Shown: positions 1 to 7,758 of the stretch, in pieces
How the letters are laid out: the number at the start of each line of letters is the position of its first letter
How positions within the stretch are numbered: the stretch's first letter is position 1
Source: Peristeroidobacter agariperforans
GTDB taxonomy: Bacteria > Pseudomonadota > Gammaproteobacteria > Steroidobacterales > Steroidobacteraceae
Assembly (NCBI RefSeq): GCF_004138335.1
Contig: NZ_RYFW01000002.1
Coordinates: 477,501 to 541,500, forward strand
Length of the DNA stretch: 64,000 nt
Direction of reading: 5' to 3'
The notes under the pieces: generated by a model
Databases searched by the model: none
Seen by the model: the letters and a program-made list of their open reading frames with translations, nothing else
Told to the model about the DNA's origin: nothing
Translations under genes and position numbers: made by a program

Positions 1-33
1 AACGGGCGGGTTTTCCCGCCCGTTGTCGTTTTG
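1..33 (+). terminator. Rho-independent terminator of a gene upstream of the window
   Basis: A perfect 10-bp stem, AACGGGCGGG paired with CCCGCCCGTT, closes a TTTT loop and is followed by GTCGTTTT. This is the form of an intrinsic terminator. It probably ends a gene lying left of the window. Because the window begins at the stem, any A-tract that would make it bidirectional cannot be seen. Confidence 0.75.
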
Positions 34-156
34 AGGGTCGCCCGGATCCGCCAGCAGTGGGGATCACCGATATCGGCGACTGTGAATCGGCAGTACTGTA
101 ATCTAAGGATTGAAACTCTCGATCAGCGGAGGTGGCAAGGGAATCGCCAGCAAGCC

Positions 157-669
157 GTGCCCGTCAGTATTCGCGATGCTTTGAATTCTCCACGCGACCG
201 TCAGTGGATCCAGGCTCAATATCCGGAGTACCTGGAAGACCTGTCGCTCATGAGCATGAACACCGGCGTGTTCCCGGCCACCCGTGAGGTGCAGACGGAG
301 CTCATGGCGCGCTGGTTCGCCGACGACAGCTCCTACCCATTGATCATTTTGAAGAACGAGCAGCCGGCAGGCTTCGCGCTCGTCAGCCGCCCAGCTCGGA
401 ATCGGCGCGATCAAGTGGACTTCCGCATGGCGGAGTTTTTCATCGCCTTGAAGTCGCGGCGGCTGGGCATTGGCCGGGATGCCGCGAATCTGATCTTCAA
501 CCGCTTCGCGGGCAGTTGGGAGATCACGGAGTTCCTGCACAACAAAGCCGCCGTCGGTTTCTGGCGCGCCATCCTGCTGGAGTACACCGGCGGAAAGTTT
601 CAGGAAAAAGTCGCGCACGGAGAAGTGCGCCAGACATTCACGTCCACGAATCGTCAGCGCGTCCGCTGA
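157..669 (+). CDS. GNAT-family N-acetyltransferase
   Basis: Small single-domain protein of about 170 residues, predicted to transfer an acetyl group from acetyl-CoA to an unknown amine. The strand-4/helix-3 signature of the GNAT fold is visible as RRLGIG, the acetyl-CoA pyrophosphate loop of type RxxGxG. It is preceded by the beta strand MAEFFIAL and followed by the N-K-A-x-x-F-W element typical of the C-terminal half. The frame stays open to position 31, but a TTG there would lie in the tail of the upstream terminator. GTG at 157 fits the start of the conserved part (VSIRDALNSP). No strong ribosome binding site is seen at either position, so the start is uncertain. Substrate unknown. Confidence 0.72.
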   Translation: MPVSIRDALNSPRDRQWIQAQYPEYLEDLSLMSMNTGVFPATREVQTELMARWFADDSSYPLIILKNEQPAGFALVSRPARNRRDQVDFRMAEFFIALKSRRLGIGRDAANLIFNRFAGSWEITEFLHNKAAVGFWRAILLEYTGGKFQEKVAHGEVRQTFTSTNRQRVR

Positions 670-753
670 TCCTGTCGCTGCGAAGTCCGCCGCGGCGCTC
701 TCATAGTTGTCATCAGCTATCCTATGGGGACCTTCCCGGGCGGAGAGCTTTCG

Positions 754-1551
754 ATGGCGATGGATGTGGTGGACTACGAGATCTTCGGCGATGACATGCA
801 GTACGTGGAGATCGAGCTCGATCCCGGCGAAGCGGCGATCGGCGAGGCGGGCGCGATGATGATGATGCAAGACGGTATCGAGATGGATACCGTCTTCGGC
901 GACGGCTCCGCTCAGCAGGGCGGCCTGTTCGGCAAGCTGCTCGGCGCCGGCAAGCGCCTGGTCACAGGCGAGTCGCTGTTTACGACGATATTTCACAACG
1001 AGGCGCGGGCCAAGCGCCGCGTGGCGTTCGCGGCGCCGTACCCGGGCAAGATCATCGCCGTGAAGCTGTCCGAAGTTGGCGGAACTTTGATCTGCCAGAA
1101 AGACAGCTTCCTGTGCGGAGCGCGCGGTGTGTCGCTCGGCATTGCATTTCAACGTCGACTCGGTGCAGGGCTGTTCGGCGGGGAAGGCTTCATCATGCAG
1201 AAGCTCGACGGCGACGGTCTGGTGTTCGTGCACGCCGGCGGCACGTTGATGATGCGCGATTTGCAGCCAGGTGAGCGGCTGCGCGTCGATACCGGTTGTA
1301 TCGTCGCGCTCGAGCCCAGCGTCGACTTCGACATCCAGTATGTCGGCAAACTGAAGAGCGCGCTGTTCTCCGGCGAAGGCTTGTTCTTCGCGACCCTTAC
1401 CGGGCCGGGCCGCGTTTGGTTGCAGTCTCTGCCTTTGTCACGTCTCGCCAATCGCATCATCGCTTCCGCGCCTGCGGCCGGCGGTCGCCAGGTCGGCGAA
1501 GGCTCTGTGCTCGGGTCGCTGGGCGGGCTTCTGGACGGCGACAATAGCTAA
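754..1551 (+). CDS. AIM24 / TIGR00266 family protein
   Basis: About 265 residues resembling the AIM24-like family (TIGR00266), beta-rich proteins of unknown biochemical function in bacteria, named after a yeast mitochondrial protein. Recognisable features are the N-terminal stretch leading to [15 protein letters not shown], the glycine-rich [19 protein letters not shown], the central [12 protein letters not shown] and a C-terminal [16 protein letters not shown] at 754 is preferred over 724 because GGAG at 742-745 lies 8 nt upstream of it. No signal peptide or membrane segment is present, so it is expected in the cytoplasm. It follows the GNAT gene by 84 nt on the same strand. Family assignment is firm; role is not known. 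Confidence 0.85.
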   Translation: MAMDVVDYEIFGDDMQYVEIELDPGEAAIGEAGAMMMMQDGIEMDTVFGDGSAQQGGLFGKLLGAGKRLVTGESLFTTIFHNEARAKRRVAFAAPYPGKIIAVKLSEVGGTLICQKDSFLCGARGVSLGIAFQRRLGAGLFGGEGFIMQKLDGDGLVFVHAGGTLMMRDLQPGERLRVDTGCIVALEPSVDFDIQYVGKLKSALFSGEGLFFATLTGPGRVWLQSLPLSRLANRIIASAPAAGGRQVGEGSVLGSLGGLLDGDNS

Positions 1552-1626
1552 CTCGAATTGTGATCGTCGATAAACGCACGGTCGCCGGAACATCACAGCC
1601 ATTCGATCTTCCTGGGCAAAGCCACA

Positions 1627-2100
1627 ATGGAAGTAACCCTAGGTTTTCGACAAACCGCACTTGCCCTCGGCTCGATGCTCTGGCTCGCCGGCTGCTATCC
1701 TGCGTTCCGAACGGTTCAACCCCGAGTGGATGTCGTCGTGCTGGATTCGGCCGGGCGACCCGTGCAAGGCGCAACGTTCACTCTTGCGACCTATCGGTAC
1801 CCGCGCGCCGTACCCGCTACTACGAAGCTCGTTCCGTACCAAACCGACGCCGCCGGCACGGTGTCGATTCCACGACGCGGCGATTGGCAAATGGAAATAC
1901 TGTTGCCGGACGGCTCGAGTTGGTACGGATGGCGCTATTGTGTCGAGAAAGCAGGCTACCGGGCGATTGCATCCGCCGAGACCCAGAGATTCAGCCGCCC
2001 GCTGACGGTGGTGCTCGAGCCCCGCCAGGGATCGTCAAAGTGCAAATGGCCCCGCGAGGGCGAGGCGTACTATGACGTCAAGATCGTCGAGAATGAATGA
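1627..2100 (+). CDS. Small lipoprotein with a carboxypeptidase-regulatory-like (beta-sandwich) domain
   Basis: 157-residue protein with a short hydrophobic N terminus ending in the lipobox LAGC, so Cys23 is probably lipidated and the protein anchored in the envelope. The segment VDVVVLDSAGRPVQGATFTL is characteristic of the transthyretin/carboxypeptidase-regulatory-like fold, followed by a G-T-V-S-I-P turn and an L-x-V-V-L-E-P strand. Two further cysteines (near residues 103 and 140) could form a disulfide. No enzymatic motif is visible. The ribosome binding site is weak. It lies 75 nt after the AIM24-like gene and 21 nt before the VOC gene on the same strand. Function unknown. Confidence 0.72.
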   Translation: MEVTLGFRQTALALGSMLWLAGCYPAFRTVQPRVDVVVLDSAGRPVQGATFTLATYRYPRAVPATTKLVPYQTDAAGTVSIPRRGDWQMEILLPDGSSWYGWRYCVEKAGYRAIASAETQRFSRPLTVVLEPRQGSSKCKWPREGEAYYDVKIVENE

Positions 2101-2121
2101 TCTCGGGCTCGAGGAGGAGTC

Positions 2122-2502
2122 ATGCACCATTCACGGCTTTGCGCGGTACTCATCGACTGCAATACGCCTGACGTCGATCAGGCCGCGAGTTTCTGGGCGA
2201 GCGCATTGGGCCGCCCGGTCGATACCAATCACCCGGCAACTCGTGGCAACTACCGCATGTTGGCGACGCCGCCGGACGAGCCCATCGTGGAAATCCAGCG
2301 CGTGGACCACGAGAGCAGGGTTCATATCGATATCGAAACGGACGATATCCCTGCTGAAGTGGCGCGGCTGGAAAAGCTGGGCGCGACCGTGGTGAACCGG
2401 CTGGAGCGCTGGGTCGTGATGCAGGCGCCGACCGGGCAACGATTCTGCGTCGTGCGCGTACAGCGGCCCGGATGGCCGAAGAACGCAAACCGGTGGGATT
2501 GA
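2122..2502 (+). CDS. VOC-family (glyoxalase/bleomycin-resistance fold) protein
   Basis: 126 residues forming a two-repeat VOC fold: a first beta-alpha-beta-beta-beta unit begins LCAVLIDCNTPD and continues with ASFWASALGRP. A second unit contains RVHIDIETDDIPAEVARL, then EKLGATVV and a terminal strand with PTGQRFCVV. This is the arrangement of glyoxalase-like domain proteins. The metal-ligand positions are not clear enough to name a reaction. A strong ribosome binding site (GAGGAGGAGT, 2111-2120) immediately precedes ATG 2122 and fixes the start. It is convergent with uvrA, with only 6 nt between the two stop codons. Confidence 0.82.
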   Translation: MHHSRLCAVLIDCNTPDVDQAASFWASALGRPVDTNHPATRGNYRMLATPPDEPIVEIQRVDHESRVHIDIETDDIPAEVARLEKLGATVVNRLERWVVMQAPTGQRFCVVRVQRPGWPKNANRWD

Positions 2503-2519
2503 GCGGGCTCAAGCCCGCT
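2502..2519. terminator. Small hairpin at the convergent VOC/uvrA 3' ends
   Basis: AGCGGGCT at 2502-2509 pairs with AGCCCGCT at 2512-2519 across a two-base gap, or as a 6-bp stem with a 6-base loop. It covers both stop codons of the convergent genes. There is no U-tract on either side, so this is only a possible bidirectional terminator. Confidence 0.4.
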
Positions 2520-5364
2520 TGCGCACCGCCGGCTGCTTCTTCTTCTCCAGAATCGGCTTCAGATATTTACCCGTGTAAGAGTTCTTGACCTGAGCGATCT
2601 GCTCCGGTGTTCCGGTAGCCACGATCGTGCCGCCACCGCCGCCGCCTTCCGGGCCGAGGTCGATGATCCAGTCGGCGGTCTTGATGACGTCGAGATTGTG
2701 TTCGATGACCACGATCGTGTTGCCTTCATCGCGCAGACGGTGCAGCACGCCGAGCAACTGCTCGATATCGAAGAAGTGCAGGCCGGTCGTGGGTTCGTCC
2801 AGGATATAAAGCGTGCGGCCCGTCGAGCGCTTCGATAGTTCTTTGGCCAGCTTCACGCGCTGCGCTTCACCGCCGGACAGAGTCGTGGCGTTCTGGCCCA
2901 GGCGGATATAGGACAGGCCGACATCCATCAACGTCTGCAGCTTCGGAGCGATCACCGGAGCGTGGCGGAAGAACTCCAGCGCGTCCTCGACCGTCATCTC
3001 CAGCACTTCGTTGATGTTCTTGCCCTTGTAGCGAATCTCCAGCGTCTCGCGGTTGTAGCGTTTGCCTTTACAAACATCGCAAGGCACGTACACGTCCGGC
3101 AGGAAGTGCATTTCCACTTTGATGACGCCGTCGCCCTGGCAAGCTTCACAACGGCCGCCTTTGACGTTGAAGCTGAAGCGACCCGCTTCATAGCCCCGCG
3201 CGCGTGCTTCCGGAACGCCGGCGAAGATGTCGCGAATCGGAGTAAACAAACCGGTGTACGTTGCCGGATTGGATCGCGGGGTACGGCCGATAGGACTCTG
3301 GTCGATGTCGATGACGCGATCGATCTCGTCCAAGCCTTCGACGCCATCGCTCGGCGCCGGATCTGTCGAAGCATCGTTCAACTGACGCGCGACGAATTGA
3401 TACAACGTGTCGTTCACGAGCGTCGACTTGCCCGAGCCCGACACGCCGGTCACGCACGTCATCACGCCAAGCGGGATGTCGACCGTTACGCCTTTCAAGT
3501 TATTGCCGCGCGCGTTGACGATGCGCAGATGGCGACCTTCCTGCAGGGGCGTGCGCATCGCCGGAATCGCGATCTCGCGTTTGCCTGAAAGGTATTGACC
3601 CGTGATCGACTGCGCGTCCGCGGCGATTTCCGCCGGCGTGCCTTGTGCGATGACCAGGCCACCGTGTACGCCAGCGCCCGGGCCGAGGTCGACGACGTGA
3701 TCGGCATGGCGAATGGCGTCCTCGTCGTGCTCGACGACCAGCACGGTGTTTCCTAAATCGCGCAGCCGGTTCAACGTCAGCAGCAGCCGGTCGTTGTCAC
3801 GCTGGTGCAAGCCAATCGAAGGCTCGTCGAGGATGTACATACAACCGACCAGGCCCGAGCCGATCTGACTCGCGAGACGAATGCGCTGCGCTTCGCCGCC
3901 GGACAGAGTGTCGGCGCTGCGATCCAGCGTCAGATAATCCAGGCCGACATCGCTGAGAAAGCGCAGCCGCTCGCCGATCTCCTTGATGATCTTGCCCGCG
4001 ATCTCGCCGCGCCAGCCTTCGAGCTTCAAATCCGAGCTGAAGCTCAATGCATCGGCGACCGCGAGCCTTGCCAGGTCCGGCAAACTCCGCTCGGCAACGA
4101 ACACATTGCGCGCGGCGCGATTCAAACGCGTGCCACTGCAGTCAGGGCAGGGCTGATTGCTGAGATACTTGGAAAGCTCCTCGCGAACGGCGACCGACTC
4201 GGTCTCGCGATAGCGCCGCTCCAGATTCGGGATCACGCCTTCCCATTTGTGAGAACGGCGCAGCGTGCCGCCTTGGGCATTGACGTATTTGAAATCGATC
4301 TTCTCTTCGCCGCTGCCGTAGAGCACGATCTTGCGGCTCTTGGCCGGCAGCTCCTCCCAGGGCTCCTCGACGTCGAACTTGTAGTGCTTCGACAGCGATT
4401 GCATGAGCGCGAAGTAATAGGCATTGCGTCGATCCCAGCCGCGAATCGCGCCGCCGGCGATCGATAGATTCGGATGATGAATCACTCGACCCGGATCGAA
4501 GAATTGCTGGACACCCAAGCCCGAGCAGGTGGCGCAAGCGCCCGAGGGGTTGTTGAACGAGAACAGCTTGGGCTCGAGGTCGGCGATGCTGTAACCGCAG
4601 ACCGTGCAGGCGAACTTGTCGGAGAACACCAGCTCCTCACGCTTCGGATCGTCCATGAATGAAACGCGCGCGACGCCGTCGGCCATGCGCAGCGCCGTTT
4701 CAAACGACTCCGCCAGGCGCTGCGCCACGTCGGCCCGCACTTTCAAACGATCGACTACCGCATCGACGCTGTGTTTCTTCTTCGGATCGAGCTTGGGAAC
4801 CGCGTCCAGCTCAACGACGTGCCCATCGACGCGCGCACGCACGAAACCCTGGCCGCGCAATTGTTCGAACACTTGCGCGTGCTCGCCCTTGCGATCGTCG
4901 ACCATCGGCGCGAGCAGCAGGATCGGTGTGCCTTCAGGCAAGCGCATCACTTGATCGACCATCTGACTCACCGTCTGAGCGGCGAGATCGACGCCGTGAT
5001 CGGGACAGCGCGGCGTGCCGACGCGCGCGAACAGCAGACGCAGGTGATCGTAGATTTCGGTGACCGTTCCGACCGTCGACCTCGGATTGTGTGACGTCGA
5101 CTTCTGCTCGATGGCGATGGCGGGCGACAGGCCTTCGATCGAATCGATGTCGGGCTTTTCCATCATCGACAGGAATTGACGGGCGTAGGCCGAGAGCGAC
5201 TCGACATAGCGCCGCTGGCCCTCGGCGTAAATCGTGTCGAACGCGAGCGACGATTTGCCCGAGCCGGACAATCCGGTGAAAACGATCAGCTTGTCCCGCG
5301 GCAGCTCGAGGTCGATGTTGCGCAGGTTGTGAGTGCGGGCGCCGCGGATGACGATGGAAGGCAT
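2509..5364 (-). CDS. uvrA: Excinuclease ABC subunit A (UvrA)
   Basis: DNA damage-recognition ATPase of nucleotide excision repair, which loads UvrB at lesions. The 951-residue product has both ABC modules. The first Walker A is GLSGSGKSS near residue 31 and its signature [12 protein letters not shown] is near 486. The second Walker A is GVSGSGKST near 640 and its signature [12 protein letters not shown] is near 826. Zinc modules are CTVCG...CATCSG and CEACQGDG...[10 protein letters not shown]. The frame opens 28 codons further upstream, but ATG at 5364 gives the family's normal start ([17 protein letters not shown]) and usual length. The C-terminal tail is rich in lysine. It is divergent from ssb, as in many Gammaproteobacteria. 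Confidence 0.98.
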   Translation of the reverse strand: MPSIVIRGARTHNLRNIDLELPRDKLIVFTGLSGSGKSSLAFDTIYAEGQRRYVESLSAYARQFLSMMEKPDIDSIEGLSPAIAIEQKSTSHNPRSTVGTVTEIYDHLRLLFARVGTPRCPDHGVDLAAQTVSQMVDQVMRLPEGTPILLLAPMVDDRKGEHAQVFEQLRGQGFVRARVDGHVVELDAVPKLDPKKKHSVDAVVDRLKVRADVAQRLAESFETALRMADGVARVSFMDDPKREELVFSDKFACTVCGYSIADLEPKLFSFNNPSGACATCSGLGVQQFFDPGRVIHHPNLSIAGGAIRGWDRRNAYYFALMQSLSKHYKFDVEEPWEELPAKSRKIVLYGSGEEKIDFKYVNAQGGTLRRSHKWEGVIPNLERRYRETESVAVREELSKYLSNQPCPDCSGTRLNRAARNVFVAERSLPDLARLAVADALSFSSDLKLEGWRGEIAGKIIKEIGERLRFLSDVGLDYLTLDRSADTLSGGEAQRIRLASQIGSGLVGCMYILDEPSIGLHQRDNDRLLLTLNRLRDLGNTVLVVEHDEDAIRHADHVVDLGPGAGVHGGLVIAQGTPAEIAADAQSITGQYLSGKREIAIPAMRTPLQEGRHLRIVNARGNNLKGVTVDIPLGVMTCVTGVSGSGKSTLVNDTLYQFVARQLNDASTDPAPSDGVEGLDEIDRVIDIDQSPIGRTPRSNPATYTGLFTPIRDIFAGVPEARARGYEAGRFSFNVKGGRCEACQGDGVIKVEMHFLPDVYVPCDVCKGKRYNRETLEIRYKGKNINEVLEMTVEDALEFFRHAPVIAPKLQTLMDVGLSYIRLGQNATTLSGGEAQRVKLAKELSKRSTGRTLYILDEPTTGLHFFDIEQLLGVLHRLRDEGNTIVVIEHNLDVIKTADWIIDLGPEGGGGGGTIVATGTPEQIAQVKNSYTGKYLKPILEKKKQPAVRKRA

Positions 5365-5602
5365 GGATTCCGTACGTGGCGTCAAAAGGGGATCGTTCAA
5401 TATACGGGGCCGGTCAACCTCGGGCAAAACCTGGTCAGGGAGCGGCATGAATTAGCGACCGGCGGAAAGCCGCTGCGCCAAGCACGAATCGGCCGGCAAC
5501 GGTGCGCTGAATAACTGGCAGTTTGCCCGTCGAGAATGTTCTGCGAACCCCGCGCGGCCTGTTTACAATCCCGGCCTTCCCTGAATTCGAGGTTCGCTAG
5601 TC
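5365..5602. promoter_or_regulatory. Divergent uvrA/ssb promoter region
   Basis: 238 bp separate the uvrA and ssb starts, so both promoters should lie here. A TACAAT hexamer at 5564-5569 could be the -10 element of ssb, but no good -35 lies at the proper distance. In E. coli this region carries a LexA box. Here only CTG-N9-CAG (5507-5521) is seen, one base short of the canonical spacing, so SOS control is not supported by inspection. Confidence 0.45.
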
Positions 5603-6097
5603 ATGGCGCGCGGTATCAATAAAGTCATTCTGGTGGGCAATTTGGGAGCGGACCCCGACACGCGCTACATGCCCAGCGGCAAGGCCGTCACCAACATCCG
5701 GATCGCCACCTCCGAGTCCTGGAAGGACAAGCAGACCGGCGACATGCAGGAGCGCACCGAGTGGCACTCGGTCGTCCTCTACGACAAGCTGGGCGAGATC
5801 GCGGCCGAGTACCTGCGCAAGGGCTCGCAGGTCTACATCGAAGGCTCGCTGCGCACCCGTAAGTGGCAGGACAAGGAAGGTAAGGACCGCTACACCACCG
5901 AAATCATCGGCCAGAACATGCAGATGCTGGGTGGCCGCGGTGGCGGAGGCGGCGGCGGCGGTGGGGGTGGCGGTGGCGGCTTCGGCGGCGACGATGAGCA
6001 GCCGCGTCGTGCCCCGTCCCGTCCTCAGCAGAACGAGCGCTCGGCGCCCCCGCCGGCCGATGACGGTGGCGGTTTCGACGACGACATCCCGTTCTAA
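5603..6097 (+). CDS. ssb: Single-stranded DNA-binding protein (SSB)
   Basis: 164-residue SSB that coats single-stranded DNA during replication, recombination and repair. The OB fold occupies about residues 1-112, starting [18 protein letters not shown] and including the conserved [18 protein letters not shown] and [15 protein letters not shown]. It is followed by a flexible linker with a long glycine run (about residues 114-130, encoded by a GGC/GGT-rich stretch) and then by Pro/Arg/Gln residues. The acidic tip ends FDDDIPF, the partner-binding tail of bacterial SSBs. The glycine tract could vary in length. It is divergent from uvrA; a palindrome follows 14 nt after the stop. Confidence 0.98.
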   Translation: MARGINKVILVGNLGADPDTRYMPSGKAVTNIRIATSESWKDKQTGDMQERTEWHSVVLYDKLGEIAAEYLRKGSQVYIEGSLRTRKWQDKEGKDRYTTEIIGQNMQMLGGRGGGGGGGGGGGGGGFGGDDEQPRRAPSRPQQNERSAPPPADDGGGFDDDIPF

Positions 6098-6110
6098 ACG
6101 CTCCTTGTCG

Positions 6111-6139
6111 GTAGAAGTCCTGCAGTGCAGGACTTCTAC
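6111..6139. repeat. 29-bp near-perfect palindrome downstream of ssb
   Basis: GTAGAAGTCCTGCA and its exact reverse complement TGCAGGACTTCTAC surround a single G, giving a 14-bp inverted repeat. No U-tract follows. It could end ssb transcription or be a REP-like palindromic unit: the GTAG...CTAC ends recall xanthomonad REP sequences, but copy number cannot be checked here. Confidence 0.6.
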
Positions 6140-6178
6140 GGCCCGCGGGACTGGCGTCCGTCAACCGCGCGGCTGGGC

Positions 6179-6742
6179 TCAGAAGTCGTCGAAGCACTCC
6201 TTGATGCACCCCGCGGTCATGTATCCCATGGACACGATCTCATAGATGCCCGTCGACGATTCCGTGCTGTCTGCGTCGACCATGTAGATCAGGTACTGCG
6301 GATCGCGCTTTGCTCCGAAGTCATAGGTAGGCGGCGACGTGGATGCTTTCACCTTCTCAATGAAGCCTGGCTCCGATTCCCGAGGCAGCAGATAGATCGC
6401 CGCCATCGACTTGTCCGTCGCGGATTCAAAGACCCGAGTCAGTTGCGAAGGATCCTTGACGCGTATGAGCGCCGCATAGCTGGCAATGAATAGGCGAAGC
6501 GGCGCGAGATACCCGGGAATCAGTGAACGAGTCCAGACGACTTCGACGCCTGGAAGCTGGCTCAGCTGCCGTATCTGACTTCGACGCTGGGCGCCCATGG
6601 CGTAGACAAGCGCGGATTTGTCGGTGTCCTTGGCCAAGCAGGCGGAAATCTTCCCCACCCGGTCCATCACGTGGCTCGATGTGCTCTCTCGATCGCTCTC
6701 CAACAAGGTGCTGGGACTCGAACTGAACGCCCGCAAAGCCAT
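6179..6742 (-). CDS. Unrecognised small protein downstream of the Rhs tip gene; candidate immunity protein
   Basis: 187 residues with no signal peptide and no domain I can name. The stretch SLIPGYLAPLRLFIASYAALIRV is moderately hydrophobic but does not look like a clear membrane helix. The C-terminal half has mixed alpha/beta character and ends GCIKECFDDF. ATG at 6742 has a GGGG-type ribosome binding site that overlaps the stop region of the Rhs core/tip gene, leaving only 9 nt between them, so translation is probably coupled. A cytoplasmic orphan placed directly after the variable tip of an Rhs protein is the usual location of a cognate immunity gene. That role is inferred from position alone. 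Confidence 0.6.
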   Translation of the reverse strand: MALRAFSSSPSTLLESDRESTSSHVMDRVGKISACLAKDTDKSALVYAMGAQRRSQIRQLSQLPGVEVVWTRSLIPGYLAPLRLFIASYAALIRVKDPSQLTRVFESATDKSMAAIYLLPRESEPGFIEKVKASTSPPTYDFGAKRDPQYLIYMVDADSTESSTGIYEIVSMGYMTAGCIKECFDDF

Positions 6743-6751
6743 ACGACCCCA

Positions 6752-7738
6752 CTATTTGCGCAGATGTAGATGACCCGGGTCCGCAGTACGCCAACCATCG
6801 ACGGGTATTCGCCGGGCTCGTAACCATTGGTTGAGACGCTGCAGCGACTGGCTGCCAATCTGCTTGATATAGATGCCGCCCTTGGTCGGCGAAGCTCCCC
6901 AGCGTATTGAAAGTGCGATCTTCTGTCCAAGCGCCTTGCTGTAGCTCGGGCCAATGCGCACCCACTGTTTGAGAGGGCCGAAAGCGGTGCCGATTCCCCG
7001 GATGGCAGTGCCGCCGAGATAGCCGGTTCCGGCGATCCAGGTCGTGTTGCCGATGTGGTGGCTATCGAGCGTCGTGGCCAGCGTCCCGAAGACGGTCCCG
7101 GTTATTCCCCCCACGTCCAACCAGTAGTCGACCGCATCGTCCGCGGCGGCTGAAACCGGTCCGAAGAACTCGACCGCGCGCTCATTGAACGCGTCTGCAA
7201 ATGTTGGCCACTCCACCGGGTCCTGCGCTGCAAGAGCAGACTTGTCGTCGGCCCTCGAGGTGCTCGCCTGATCCCACCACGGGTCGTCGTAGTGGCGGCG
7301 CCCGGTGACCGTCACGCCTTCGATCGGCTCGGCATCCCAGCCGGAAGGATCGACGAATCGATACGGATTGTCGTAGGCGTAGGCGTAGCGATTGAAGGTG
7401 TAGAGGTTCGCGAAATCCACCTGCAGCGGATCCATGCTGAGAAAACGGCCGAGCATCGGATCGTAGTAGCGGGCTCCCATGTAACTGAGCCCGGTATACT
7501 CGTCGTACTGTTCGCCGGCGAACCAGATGTCATTGTTATCGGCGGCGTCGCTGTCGATCACGGCCAGGCCGTAAGGCTCGTAGGTTTCGCGCCAGACGAT
7601 GAGTCCATTCGCATCGCTGGCAATCGTGGGGCTGCCGGCCGGATCGTCGTGGAAGTATGTAATGGTCTCGCCGCCGAACGCCGCCGTGGCCATGCCAAAC
7701 AGCGCCAGCATCATGCAGATCACGCGGATCGGGTTCAT
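6752..7738 (-). CDS. Separate secreted Rhs core plus variable C-terminal tip (candidate toxin)
   Basis: 328-residue protein with its own signal peptide (MNPIRVICMMLALFGMATAA). Directly after it comes the Rhs-associated core: YFHDDPAGSP, then GLIVWRETYEPYG, then GLSYMGARYYDPMLGRFLSM and NRYAYAYDNPYRFVDPSG. After the DPSG boundary follows a tip of about 200 residues with no recognised family. Its last 65 residues are basic and end DPGHLHLRK. ATG at 7738 is chosen because GGAG lies 6-7 nt upstream; an ATG at 7762 in the same frame overlaps the upstream stop but lacks a comparable site. In usual Rhs proteins this core is fused to the YD repeats, whereas here it is a separate gene 20 nt downstream of them. 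Toxin activity is inferred. Confidence 0.8.
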   Translation of the reverse strand: MNPIRVICMMLALFGMATAAFGGETITYFHDDPAGSPTIASDANGLIVWRETYEPYGLAVIDSDAADNNDIWFAGEQYDEYTGLSYMGARYYDPMLGRFLSMDPLQVDFANLYTFNRYAYAYDNPYRFVDPSGWDAEPIEGVTVTGRRHYDDPWWDQASTSRADDKSALAAQDPVEWPTFADAFNERAVEFFGPVSAAADDAVDYWLDVGGITGTVFGTLATTLDSHHIGNTTWIAGTGYLGGTAIRGIGTAFGPLKQWVRIGPSYSKALGQKIALSIRWGASPTKGGIYIKQIGSQSLQRLNQWLRARRIPVDGWRTADPGHLHLRK

Positions 7739-7758
7739 GTGCGCTCCAGTGTTTGCGT

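Noticed and set aside
103-1233. 376-codon open frame on the minus strand
   Set aside because: It runs opposite the GNAT and AIM24-like genes, which show family motifs; the composition (His/Arg/Ala-rich) is that of a shadow.
5507-5521. Possible LexA (SOS) box before ssb/uvrA
   Set aside because: The spacing is CTG-N9-CAG, one base short of the N10 required, and the flanks are not AT-rich.
5931-5990. GGC/GGT repeat tract in ssb as a separate repeat element
   Set aside because: It encodes the glycine linker typical of SSB; length variation is possible but is not a separate feature.
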